A stretch of 64,000 nt of DNA from Gemmatimonadota bacterium (GTDB lineage Bacteria > Gemmatimonadota > Gemmatimonadetes > Gemmatimonadales > GWC2-71-9). The translations under genes and the position numbers were made by a program. Positions 17,971 to 26,246 of this stretch are shown in pieces; position 1 is the stretch's first letter; each line of letters opens with the position of its first letter. The stretch lies in the NCBI GenBank assembly GCA_016713785.1, contig JADJOM010000003.1:1879501-1943500 (forward strand). Direction: 5' to 3'. The notes beneath the pieces are model-generated. The model did no database searches. It had not been told where the DNA came from and worked only from the letters and a program-made list of their open reading frames with translations.

Positions 17971-19811
17971 GCGATGCCCGACCGGCGGGCCGCATCCTGG
18001 ATCTGCTGCGCCTCGCCGCCGGGCTCGGCGTCGTGGGCGGCGCGCTGGACGTGGCGACGGTCCTGCTGCGGCGCGCCTGGCTGGGCCAGTTCACGGCGCG
18101 CAGCCGTGACGTCCTGTGGCTCGCGCCGCTGGGGTACGTGCTCGTCTTTGCGCTGGGCGCGCTGCTGCTGGGCCTGATCGCGTGGCGGCGGCCACGCTTC
18201 CCCGCGCTGTGGCTGACGGTCTTCGCCGCGGCCGCCGGGATCGCGCTGAGCGTGACCTTCCTGCTGCTGGGCCAGCGACTCCACCCCGCCGCGCTGGGAT
18301 TGCTGGCCTTGGGCCTCGGTGCGCAGGCGGCTCGCCTCGCGGCGGCCCGTGAAGCCGCCACGCTCCGCCTGGCGCGCCGCGCCGCCCCCTGGCTGCTGGT
18401 CGCGCTGCTGGCGGTGGCCGCGGTGCAGCTGGGGGGGCGGGCCCGCCGGGAGCGGCAGGCCGCCGCCGCCCTGCCGGCCGCGGCGCCCGGGGCACCGAAC
18501 ATCCTGTTCCTGGTCCTCGACACCGTGCGGGCGGCGAGCCTCAGCCTCTACGGGCACCCCCGACCCACCTCGCCGGAGCTCGAGCGGCTGGGGCGTGAAG
18601 GGGTGGTCTTCGACCAGGCGCTCGCGCCGGCCCCGTGGACCCTGCCCTCCCACGCCAGCATGTTCACCGGCCGCTGGCCCCATGAGCTCTCCACCGGCTG
18701 GTTTCGCCCGCTCGACGCGCGGGATTCCACCCTGGCGGAGGCGCTCGCCGCCCGGGGTTACCGCACCGGCGGCTTCGTGGCCAACCTGATCTACACCGAC
18801 TACGAGAAGGGACTGGCCCGCGGGTTCCAGCGGTACGAGGACTTTCCCCTGGGCCTCGCCACGCTGCTGCGGAGCTGCACCCTCACCCGCCGCCTGAGCG
18901 ACACCCGGGCGTTCCGGCGCTGGCTCGGCACCGATCAGGTCCTCGGCCGCAAGCACGCGGCGGTCGTCAACGCGGAATTCCTGGACTGGCAGGCCACCAC
19001 GGGCGAGCGGCCGTTCTTCGCGTTCCTCAACTACTTCGACGCCCACGACCCGTACCTGCCGCCGGACGACTGGTTCCGCCGCATCGCCGGGCACGACCGC
19101 CCCAGCCACCTGAGCCCCTTCCGGCGGCTGGGGATGGCCGGGCGTCACGCTGGCATGCGGCCGGCCGACGTGCAGCTGGAGCGGGACGCCTACGAGGCGT
19201 CCATCGCCTGGCTCGACGACGCCATCCGCCAGCTGCTCGACAGCCTCGAGGCGCGCGGGGTGCTGGCCAACACCATCGTTGTCGTGACCTCGGACCATGG
19301 CGAGGAATTCGGTGAGCACGGGGCCTACCTGCACGGGCACACGCTGTTCCGTGACGCGGTGCACGTGCCGCTGCTCCTCTGGGCGCCGGGCCGCGTGCCC
19401 GCGGCGCGCCGGGTGGCCCGGCCCGTGAGCCTGCGCGACCTCCCTGCCACGCTGCTCGAGTTCACCCCCGCGGCCGGCAGCGCCTTCCCGGGCCGCCCGC
19501 TGCAGCGGTTCTTCGGTGACAGCGTGCCCGCGCCGGAGGCGCCGGTCCTCACCGAGGTGCAGAAGGCGATCCGCATGCCGGAGTGGTACCCCGGCGCCCA
19601 CGGCGCGCTCCGGTCGCTCACCGACACGGCCTACCAGTTCATCCAGCACGCCGATGGGAGTCACCAGCTCTTCGCGTGGCCCACGGACCCGGAGGAGCGG
19701 GAGAACCTGTACCGCTCCCCGCCGGGACGCGCCCTCGCCGAGGGCTACCTGGCGCTGCTCCGTGAGGTCGCGGAGTTCCCACCGGACGGCCCCGCGTCGG
19801 AGCTGCCGTGA
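17967..19811 (+). CDS. Membrane sulfatase-like protein, paralog 8 of 8 (Thr-type)
   Basis: 614 residues from GTG 17967 (GTGA overlap with paralog 7). TM region to about residue 155, then LFLVLDTVRAASLSLYGHPRPTSP, loop WTLPSH (Thr225), FLNYFDAHDPYLPP, TSDHGEEFGEHG (Asp443) and HGHTLFRDAVHVPLLL. Its frame stays open far upstream through paralog 7, but motif content and the GTGA start place the real N-terminus here. Closest by eye to paralog 3. The stop overlaps the GTG of the following GT39-like gene. Confidence 0.85.
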   Translation: MSDARPAGRILDLLRLAAGLGVVGGALDVATVLLRRAWLGQFTARSRDVLWLAPLGYVLVFALGALLLGLIAWRRPRFPALWLTVFAAAAGIALSVTFLLLGQRLHPAALGLLALGLGAQAARLAAAREAATLRLARRAAPWLLVALLAVAAVQLGGRARRERQAAAALPAAAPGAPNILFLVLDTVRAASLSLYGHPRPTSPELERLGREGVVFDQALAPAPWTLPSHASMFTGRWPHELSTGWFRPLDARDSTLAEALAARGYRTGGFVANLIYTDYEKGLARGFQRYEDFPLGLATLLRSCTLTRRLSDTRAFRRWLGTDQVLGRKHAAVVNAEFLDWQATTGERPFFAFLNYFDAHDPYLPPDDWFRRIAGHDRPSHLSPFRRLGMAGRHAGMRPADVQLERDAYEASIAWLDDAIRQLLDSLEARGVLANTIVVVTSDHGEEFGEHGAYLHGHTLFRDAVHVPLLLWAPGRVPAARRVARPVSLRDLPATLLEFTPAAGSAFPGRPLQRFFGDSVPAPEAPVLTEVQKAIRMPEWYPGAHGALRSLTDTAYQFIQHADGSHQLFAWPTDPEERENLYRSPPGRALAEGYLALLREVAEFPPDGPASELP

Positions 19812-21223
19812 AGACCACGCCGTGGGGCACGCCCCGGTTCCTCGCCGCCGTCCTCCTGGCCTCGGGCCTGCTCAAGCTGGCCCTTGCGGTGGCCGTCCGG
19901 CACCACGACGCGATCCTGGACGAGGGCGCGTACCTGGAGCTGGCGCAGGGCCTGGCGGCGGGCCGCGGCTTTGCCGGCACCTTCCGTCCACCAGGGTACC
20001 CGGCCTTCATGGCCTTCTGGCTGTGGCTCGGGGCGGGCACGCTCGGCATCCGGCTGGTCCAGGTGGCACTCTCGCTCGCCTCCACGGTGCTCCTGCACCG
20101 GATCGTGGCACGGGAGGCGGGGGAGCGCGCCGCACGGGTGGCGGTGCTGATCTTCGCCTTCGACCCGCTGCTCGTGGCTTTTTCCCACCGCCTCTGGTCC
20201 GAGACGCTGTTCATCGCCCTGTTCCTCGTGGCGCTGGACCAGCTGCTCCTCGTGGCCCGGGCGCCGGGCTGGCGTCGCGTGGCGCTGACCGGCCTGGTGC
20301 TGGGCGCGAGCGCGCTGGTGCGGCCGATGGTCGTCACCTCGCTGCCCTTCATCGGCGTGTGGTTCCTCTGGAACGCCTGGCGCGACCGCGGCGCCGACGG
20401 CCTGCGCCTCGCCCGCCCCGTGCTGCAGACACTCGGGCTCGGCCTGGCCTGCCTGCTGGTGATCCTGCCCTGGAGCGCCCGCAACCAGCGGGTGACCGGG
20501 ACGTTCATCCTGATCGACAGCAACGGCCCCTTCAACTTCCTCGTCGGCAGCCAGCCCGAGGCACGGTTCGTGGACAAGGACGACGTCTGGTCCAGCCGCT
20601 ATGGCCGCGTGGACGGGCAGCCGTACACTGAGCTGGTGCTGACCGATGCCGCCCGGGCCCAGGGCGGGGCCATGGCGCAGGCGAAGGTCAACATCGCCGC
20701 CGACCCGGCGGCTTTCCTGGCCAAGTGCCTGTGGGAAGCGGGGCACCTGTGGACCCTCGACTCCTTCCTGCTGCGCCACCTGCGGAACGGATGGTACGGC
20801 CAGGGACTCCCGGGCTGGGTCACCCCGCTCGTCACCGTGGCGTCGGCGGGCTTCTACGCCCTGCTGGTCCTCGCCGGCCTGGCGGGGCTGCTCCTGGACT
20901 CCCGGCCGCCGCTCTCCCGCCTGGCGGTGCTCCTGGTGGGACAGACGGTGCTCCTCTTCGGCGCCACGTACGCCCTCTCCCGCTACTCCCTGACGCTGCA
21001 CCCGCTGCTGGCGTTCGGCGCCGCCGCGCTGCTCACCGCCACGGGCGGGCCGCTGGAGCGCTGGCGGTCGGCCGCCCGCCCCGCGCGCGCCGCCCTCGTC
21101 CTGCTGCTGGTCCTGGTGGGATCGGGCTGGGTCCGCGACGTGCCGCTGCTCGGTGACATGCTGCTCCGGCAGGGCGCTGCGCACCGCTTCCGGATGGAGC
21201 AGGCGGGAGGGCCACAGCCATGA
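19808..21223 (+). CDS. GT-C glycosyltransferase, GT39/ArnT-like
   Basis: 471-residue polytopic membrane protein of the dolichyl/undecaprenyl-phosphate-sugar transferase type. The first periplasmic loop has the acidic motif AILDEGAYLELAQGLAAGRGF followed by FRPPGYPAFMAFWLWL. This is the D/E-x-Y plus R-x-P-GYP pattern of GT39/GT83 (ArnT-like) enzymes. About ten TM helices. It begins with GTG in a GTGA overlap with paralog 8 and ends in an ATGA overlap with the next membrane protein. Likely role: transfer of a sugar from a polyprenyl-phosphate donor to a lipid or polymer on the periplasmic side; substrate unknown. Confidence 0.75.
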   Translation: MKTTPWGTPRFLAAVLLASGLLKLALAVAVRHHDAILDEGAYLELAQGLAAGRGFAGTFRPPGYPAFMAFWLWLGAGTLGIRLVQVALSLASTVLLHRIVAREAGERAARVAVLIFAFDPLLVAFSHRLWSETLFIALFLVALDQLLLVARAPGWRRVALTGLVLGASALVRPMVVTSLPFIGVWFLWNAWRDRGADGLRLARPVLQTLGLGLACLLVILPWSARNQRVTGTFILIDSNGPFNFLVGSQPEARFVDKDDVWSSRYGRVDGQPYTELVLTDAARAQGGAMAQAKVNIAADPAAFLAKCLWEAGHLWTLDSFLLRHLRNGWYGQGLPGWVTPLVTVASAGFYALLVLAGLAGLLLDSRPPLSRLAVLLVGQTVLLFGATYALSRYSLTLHPLLAFGAAALLTATGGPLERWRSAARPARAALVLLLVLVGSGWVRDVPLLGDMLLRQGAAHRFRMEQAGGPQP

Positions 21224-22989
21224 CCGGCCTCCTGCTCACGGTCTTCCTGGTGCTGCTCGCGCTCGGGGCTCCGCGCCACGCCAGCGGGCTACTGAGCCTG
21301 CGGAGCGCCACCCGCACCCTCTTCGGGGCACGCATCGTGGTGCCCACCCTCGTCGTGGCCGGCACGCTGGCGCTCCTCGCCCGGCGCTACCTCGACGTGA
21401 CCGGGTACGCCGAGCGCACCGTGGTCAGTACCGTCGGCTTCCTGGCGCTGTACATGCTGGCCGAAGGGCTGGCGCCGCACACCGCCCGCCTGGTGGAGTG
21501 GCTCGACCGGCGCAGCTTTGCGCAGGTGGCGGGCGCGGGGATGCTCGCCAGCCTGCTCGCCGGGTGGCTGGTCTTCGACGGGTTCCCGCACGTGAGCGAC
21601 GAGGTGGCGTACCTGTTCCAGGCGAAGACCATGGCGCTCGGCCGGCTGAGCCTGCCACCGCCGGAGCCGCGGGAATCGTTCGTCTTCCTGCACACCCTGG
21701 TGGACAATGGCCAGTGGTACGGCATCATGAACCCGGGGTGGCCCGCCTTCCTGGCCCTCGGCTTCCTGGTCCGCGCCCCGTGGCTGGTCAACCCGCTGCT
21801 CGGCGTGCTGGCGCTGTGGTGCTTCCGCGGCTTCTTCCACGAGGCGGGTGTCACCGGGCGGACCGCGCGCCTGGCCATCCTCCTCCTTGCCGTCTCGCCG
21901 TTCCTCGTCTTCATGAACGGCACCTACATGTCGCACGCCACGACCCTGGTCCTGTTCGGGCTGTTCTGCTGGCGCTGGGCGCGCCTGCTGCGCCTGGAGC
22001 AGCGCCGCGACGCGGTGGTGGCCGGGCTGGCGCTCGGCGCGTGCTTCCTGGTGCGCCCGGTGGACACCGTCGCCATCGGGGTCCCCTTCGCGGTGCAGGG
22101 CCTGCTCCGCCTGCGGCGCGGCCCGCGGCTGGTGCCGCTCTTTGCGCTGGCGCTGGCGGCCGCGAGCCTCGGCGTGCTGGCCACCCTGGCCTACAACCGC
22201 GCGCTCACCGGCCATGCCACCGAGATGACGGTGAGCCGGTACTTCGAGGTCCGGAACCCGCATGAGCAGTTCGGCCTCGGCTTCGGCCCCGAGATGGGGA
22301 CCAAGCTCCACGGCGAGGAGTGGCCCGGGTTCACCCCGGCCGATGCCGTGGTGGTGACCGCCTACCGCCTGAGCCAGCTGTTCCTCGACCTCTACGGCCT
22401 GCCCCTGCTGCCGATCGCCGCGATGGTGCTCGCGGTGCGTCGCCGCCGTGACTGGGACGAGTGGCTCGGCGTGAGCGTGGCCGCCGCGGCCTCGCTCACC
22501 GGCGTGTACTTCCTGCACTTCTACCATGGGGTGGCCTACGGTTCCCGGCACCTCTACCTGGCCACCCCCGCGATCGCCCTCCTCATGGCGCGTCCCGCCG
22601 CCGACTGGCTGGAACGCGGGACGGAAGAGACGACCCGCCGCGGCCGCGCGATCGTCGCGGCCCTGGTGTGCTTCACCGTGCTGTTCGCCTACCCGCCCCT
22701 GGTCCGGGAGTACCGCCAGCTCTACCGGGGGGTGGACGGCCGGATCCGGGACGCTGTCCATGTGGCGGGCGTCACGGACGCGCTGGTCTTCGTCGACGAA
22801 CATCGATGGGGATGGAAGTTCGCGTTCCCGCTCAATGCGTACCCGCTGGAGCGGAACCGGGTACTTTTTGTCCGGGATGACCCGGCGCTGAACCCGCAGG
22901 TGCGGCAGCGCTACCCGAGATCGCAGTACCTGAGCCTCCGGATCGAGCGGGACGGCCAGGTGAGCCTGGCGCCCCTCGCGGCGCCCTGA
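21220..22989 (+). CDS. Large polytopic GT-C-like membrane protein
   Basis: 589 residues, about 12 TM helices. A periplasmic loop contains HVSDEVAYLFQAKTMALGRL, matching the acidic-loop pattern (D-E near the start of the catalytic loop) of GT39-type enzymes, followed by MNPGWPAFLALGF. A C-terminal extracytoplasmic domain of about 80 residues follows the last helix (VDEHRWGWKFAFPLN). ATGA overlap with the upstream gene. Probably another polyprenyl-phosphate-sugar-dependent glycosyltransferase. Without a search I cannot exclude a non-catalytic homologue. Confidence 0.66.
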   Translation: MTGLLLTVFLVLLALGAPRHASGLLSLRSATRTLFGARIVVPTLVVAGTLALLARRYLDVTGYAERTVVSTVGFLALYMLAEGLAPHTARLVEWLDRRSFAQVAGAGMLASLLAGWLVFDGFPHVSDEVAYLFQAKTMALGRLSLPPPEPRESFVFLHTLVDNGQWYGIMNPGWPAFLALGFLVRAPWLVNPLLGVLALWCFRGFFHEAGVTGRTARLAILLLAVSPFLVFMNGTYMSHATTLVLFGLFCWRWARLLRLEQRRDAVVAGLALGACFLVRPVDTVAIGVPFAVQGLLRLRRGPRLVPLFALALAAASLGVLATLAYNRALTGHATEMTVSRYFEVRNPHEQFGLGFGPEMGTKLHGEEWPGFTPADAVVVTAYRLSQLFLDLYGLPLLPIAAMVLAVRRRRDWDEWLGVSVAAAASLTGVYFLHFYHGVAYGSRHLYLATPAIALLMARPAADWLERGTEETTRRGRAIVAALVCFTVLFAYPPLVREYRQLYRGVDGRIRDAVHVAGVTDALVFVDEHRWGWKFAFPLNAYPLERNRVLFVRDDPALNPQVRQRYPRSQYLSLRIERDGQVSLAPLAAP

Positions 22990-23006
22990 CGGAGGGAGTG
23001 CCCACG

Positions 23007-24533
23007 ATGTCCCACCGCGACGCCACCCTGGCGGGACTCGCCACGGTCGCCTGCCTGACCGCCGGTCTCGCCTGTGGCGGGGATCCCACCGGCGGCGGCG
23101 GGGGCACCGACACCCTGCCCCCCCCGCCCGCCGGCGAGGGGCTGACCATGGGCTTCGTGACCTACGCCGGGGGCGGGAGCGAGGACATGGGGCGGGACGC
23201 CGCGACCGACGCGCAGGGCAACGGCTACATCTCCGGCAGCGCCAAGTCCGCCAGCTTCCCGGTGACCCCCGGCAGCTTCGACGTCACCTACAACGGCGCC
23301 GGCGGCTTCCCGTCCGACGCGTTTGCGCTCAAGCTCTCCCCCGCCGGCGTGGAGGGGTGGGGCACCTTCCTCGGTGGGCCGGAGTATGAGCGCGCCTACG
23401 CCATCGAGGTGGACGACCAGGGTTACGTCTACCTGGCCGGACGGGCGGGGAGCGGCTTCACCCCGACGGCGGGCGCGCTTCAGGGCACCTTCGCCGGCGG
23501 CAATGGCGGCCCGGAGTACGGCCCGCAGGATGGCTTCCTCTGCAAGCTGAGCCCGTCGGGGGCCTCCGTGGTGTTCTGCACCTACTTCGGCAATGCCGAC
23601 TACGTGCCGATCCGCGACATCGCGGTGGATGCCAACCACGACATCTACATCGTCACCTCCGACTCGGTCGGGGGCTTCCCGTCGGGCTGGTTTGCCAACG
23701 CCTACCAGCCGGCCATCGCCGGCGGCCGCGACATGCTGGTGGCCAAGGTCAAGGGCGACGGCACCCAGGTGCTGTGGGCCACCTACCTCGGCGGCAGCGG
23801 CCAGGAGGCCAACACCAATTCCATCCGGGTGGACGCGAGCGGCGTCTATGTGGACGGCCTCACCCGCTCCGATGACATCCCGACGCCGAACGGATTCGAC
23901 CATACCCTGGGCGGGACCTCCGACATCTACCTGGCCAAGCTGAGCCTCGACGGCGCCAGCCTGCTCTGGGGCACCTACGTCGGCGGCAACGGCACCGAGG
24001 ACACCGAGACCCACCAGCTGGCGCTCGACCCCTCCGGCAACCCGATCGTGGTGGGCCCCACCTCCTCGAGCGACCTGCCCACCAGCGGCACCGCCGTCCA
24101 ACGGCAGCCCGCGGGGGGCGGGACCGACGCGATGGTGGCCAAGGTGAGCCCGGCGGGCGCCCTGCTGGCCATGACGTACCTGGGAGGGTCGGGGGCGGAA
24201 CGGGCGGAGGGCGTGGCGACCGACAGCCGGGGCAACATCTACCTGACGGGCTATACCACCTCGAGCAACTTCCCCACCAACCTGGGCAACAACTTTGCCG
24301 GGGGCCAGGACCTGCTCTTCGCCAAGCTCTCGCCGGACCTGAGCCAGCTCCTCGTGGCGGCGGTGGTGGGCGGGGCCGGCGATGACCGGGGGCGGTCGAT
24401 CATCGTGTCGCCCCAGGGCACCGTGTACCTGACGGGCCAGACCACGTCGCAGAGCCTCCCCGTGCTCGGCGCGCTCCAGGTCGGCTTCGGCGGCGTGATC
24501 GACGCCTTCGTGGTCGGGCTCGACCCGGAGTAG
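23007..24533 (+). CDS. SBBP-repeat beta-propeller lipoprotein
   Basis: 508-residue secreted protein. The signal peptide (residues 1-23) ends in GLACGGDP, a plausible though non-canonical lipobox, followed by a Gly-rich linker. The mature part is built of SBBP-type repeats, each with the pattern TYLGGSG-(E/D)...A-D-S-x-G-N-x-Y-(L/V)-T-G-x-T-x-S-x-x-(F/L)-P. At least seven copies are visible, expected to form a beta-propeller. ATG 23007 is chosen over GTG 22998 because GGAGGGAG at 22991-22998 is an ideal Shine-Dalgarno 8 bases ahead. It is the last gene of the long operon, 17 bases after the previous stop. Role unknown; such proteins are often outer-membrane or surface proteins. Confidence 0.85.
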   Translation: MSHRDATLAGLATVACLTAGLACGGDPTGGGGGTDTLPPPPAGEGLTMGFVTYAGGGSEDMGRDAATDAQGNGYISGSAKSASFPVTPGSFDVTYNGAGGFPSDAFALKLSPAGVEGWGTFLGGPEYERAYAIEVDDQGYVYLAGRAGSGFTPTAGALQGTFAGGNGGPEYGPQDGFLCKLSPSGASVVFCTYFGNADYVPIRDIAVDANHDIYIVTSDSVGGFPSGWFANAYQPAIAGGRDMLVAKVKGDGTQVLWATYLGGSGQEANTNSIRVDASGVYVDGLTRSDDIPTPNGFDHTLGGTSDIYLAKLSLDGASLLWGTYVGGNGTEDTETHQLALDPSGNPIVVGPTSSSDLPTSGTAVQRQPAGGGTDAMVAKVSPAGALLAMTYLGGSGAERAEGVATDSRGNIYLTGYTTSSNFPTNLGNNFAGGQDLLFAKLSPDLSQLLVAAVVGGAGDDRGRSIIVSPQGTVYLTGQTTSQSLPVLGALQVGFGGVIDAFVVGLDPE

Positions 24534-24541
24534 CCGTCCGG

Positions 24542-26044
24542 CTACGGGGCCGAGGCGCCGGCCGCGACGGCCCGCAGGGAATCGAGCGCGGCCGGCCCGT
24601 AGTAGCGCCCCCGCGCCACCACCCCGGCGATCCGCCGGGTGTTGCTGATGTCCGCCAGCGGATCAGCCGAGAGCAGCACCAGGTCGGCCGCCTGCCCGAC
24701 GGCGATGGTCCCCTGCGTATCCTGCCGGCCCAGGAACCGGGCCGCCTCGCGGGTGGCGGATTGCAGCGCCTGCATCGGCGACATCCCCGCCTCCACCAGC
24801 AGCGCCAGCTCGTCGTGCAGGCTCGCCCCGGGAAGCCGGGTCCCGCCCGGCCCGTCGGTGCCGGCGAGGATCGGCACGCCCTGCCGGATCATCCCGCCGA
24901 GAATCGCGAGCTCTCGCCGATAGAGCTGGTGCGCCAATGTGGTATCGCCGGCCCAGCGCACGTCGGTCGACGGTTCGCCGCTGCTGAGGCCCGGGAACCG
25001 GCGCAGCTCCCCCGCCAGCTCCGCCGAGGGTGGCACCAACCGGATGTCCCGCAGCATGACCAGGGTGGGGACCTGCCACGTCTCGTGGCTCCGGAACCCC
25101 GCCAGTACGCTGTCGGTGCGCGGGTCGCTCTGGGTGGCCAGCATCTCCCGGTAGCGACGCCGGAAGTTCTCCTCGGGGTGCGACAGTCCCACCCGGGCCA
25201 GCAGGCGCCGCCACCATCCCTCCTCGGCCAGGGCATCGGCGCGGATCGACGCCTCGTCGGCGGCACAGGCGAGCACCACACCATCGAGGTGCTCGATGCT
25301 CCGCTGGCCCATCCGCGCCACGGTCACCGCGCCGAGGTCGATGGCGGTGTGTCCCGCCACGTTGAGCCCCGCGGCGTTGGCCGCCTGGAAGAGGCGCAGG
25401 TAGTAGCGCCCCTCGAGGCCGTCGACCTTCACGAAATCGGCGCCGCCCTCCACCAGGAGCTGCACCGAGCGGAGCACGTCGGCATCGGAGCCGATCGGGA
25501 ATGGCGCCTCCGGGGTGACCGGGTTCTTGCCGACCTTTCGCCCGGTGATCACCAGCCGTGGACCGGGCACGGCGCCAGTCGCCGCCTCGTCGCGCCAGCG
25601 CCGCAGCACGGCCAGGTCGCCCGCCATGTCGCGGACGCCGGTGACCCCGGAGGCCAGCAGGAGCGGAAAGACCGCGGCGCGGTTCCGCTCGAGACCACGC
25701 ACCCGGTTGCTGTCGGGCCGGAGCGGCCGGTTGGCCAGGTGCATGTGCATGTCCCACAGCCCCGGGATCAGGAACTTCCCGCGACCATCCACCACGACCG
25801 CGCCGCGTGGCGGCCGCGCCGCGCCCGCGGGGGTGACCGATACGATGCGGTCGCCCGCGATGAGGACCGTCATGCCCGGGGCGGGCGCGGCGCCGGTCGC
25901 GTCGATCACGGTGACGCCGGTGATGGCGATCGGCGGCCGGACCGTGTCCGCAACCATCGGGGCGGCCAGCAGGGGGAGCGCGAGAAAGAGCAGCATCACG
26001 GACCGTCGTTGGAGGCGGGGGACAAAGGGCACAATCCAAGCCAT
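24542..26044 (-). CDS. Secreted amidohydrolase family protein
   Basis: 500-residue metal-dependent hydrolase of the imidazolonepropionase/prolidase-like amidohydrolase group. A signal peptide (RLQRRSVMLLFLALPLLAAPMVA) precedes the catalytic barrel. Metal ligands are visible: HxH in DMHMHL, Lys in DFVKVDG, His in NVAGHT, His in SIEHLDG and Asp in LAGTDGPGG. It ends with the composite beta-domain (GTIAVGQAADLVLLSADPL). ATG 26044 gives a complete signal peptide; ATG 26095 upstream would add 17 residues of unlikely leader, and ATG 25996 would remove the basic n-region. It converges on the lipoprotein gene with 8 bases between stops. The link to the surrounding glycan genes is unclear. Confidence 0.87.
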   Translation of the reverse strand: MAWIVPFVPRLQRRSVMLLFLALPLLAAPMVADTVRPPIAITGVTVIDATGAAPAPGMTVLIAGDRIVSVTPAGAARPPRGAVVVDGRGKFLIPGLWDMHMHLANRPLRPDSNRVRGLERNRAAVFPLLLASGVTGVRDMAGDLAVLRRWRDEAATGAVPGPRLVITGRKVGKNPVTPEAPFPIGSDADVLRSVQLLVEGGADFVKVDGLEGRYYLRLFQAANAAGLNVAGHTAIDLGAVTVARMGQRSIEHLDGVVLACAADEASIRADALAEEGWWRRLLARVGLSHPEENFRRRYREMLATQSDPRTDSVLAGFRSHETWQVPTLVMLRDIRLVPPSAELAGELRRFPGLSSGEPSTDVRWAGDTTLAHQLYRRELAILGGMIRQGVPILAGTDGPGGTRLPGASLHDELALLVEAGMSPMQALQSATREAARFLGRQDTQGTIAVGQAADLVLLSADPLADISNTRRIAGVVARGRYYGPAALDSLRAVAAGASAP

Positions 26045-26106
26045 CCTGCAGAACGAAGCGTGGGGGTGGGCCGGCCCGCCACCGCGCCATGTCACGCCCG
26101 GCGATC

Positions 26107-26145
26107 AAATCTGTAACACGCGACGTGACAACAGCTTAGAATATA
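26107..26145 (+). promoter_or_regulatory. Candidate promoter for second glycan operon
   Basis: In the 202-base divergent region between the amidohydrolase and the GT-C gene at 26247, this is the only AT-rich stretch. It contains TGTAAC followed 19 bases later by TAGAAT, with TATAGC just after. The spacing is slightly long for a sigma-70 site. Supported by position and base composition only. Confidence 0.3.
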
Positions 26146-26246
26146 GCCTCCGGACGCGTCCCCCGGAACCGACCGCCCACCCAGCCCGCCGCCTCGTGGT
26201 CCGGGGCTTGCTGGGCAGGAGGCTTCACTTCAACGCCCGCAACCGG

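Noticed and set aside
16146..19811. A 1221-codon open frame covering paralogs 7 and 8, apparently a fusion
   Set aside because: Its first half is a different frame of paralog 7 and lacks sulfatase-like motifs; the real paralog 8 begins at the GTGA at 17967.
3881..19811. Annotation as formylglycine sulfatases
   Set aside because: The modified Cys is Thr in all eight and the following Arg is His.
24530..24545. GTAGCCG/CGGCTAC palindrome as a terminator between convergent genes
   Set aside because: It overlaps both stop codons, has only a two-base loop and no T run; kept as a possible weak structure only.
26045..26246. N-terminal extension of the GT-C gene through the divergent region
   Set aside because: The in-frame upstream translation is low-complexity and overlaps the opposing amidohydrolase; ATG 26247 gives the family length.
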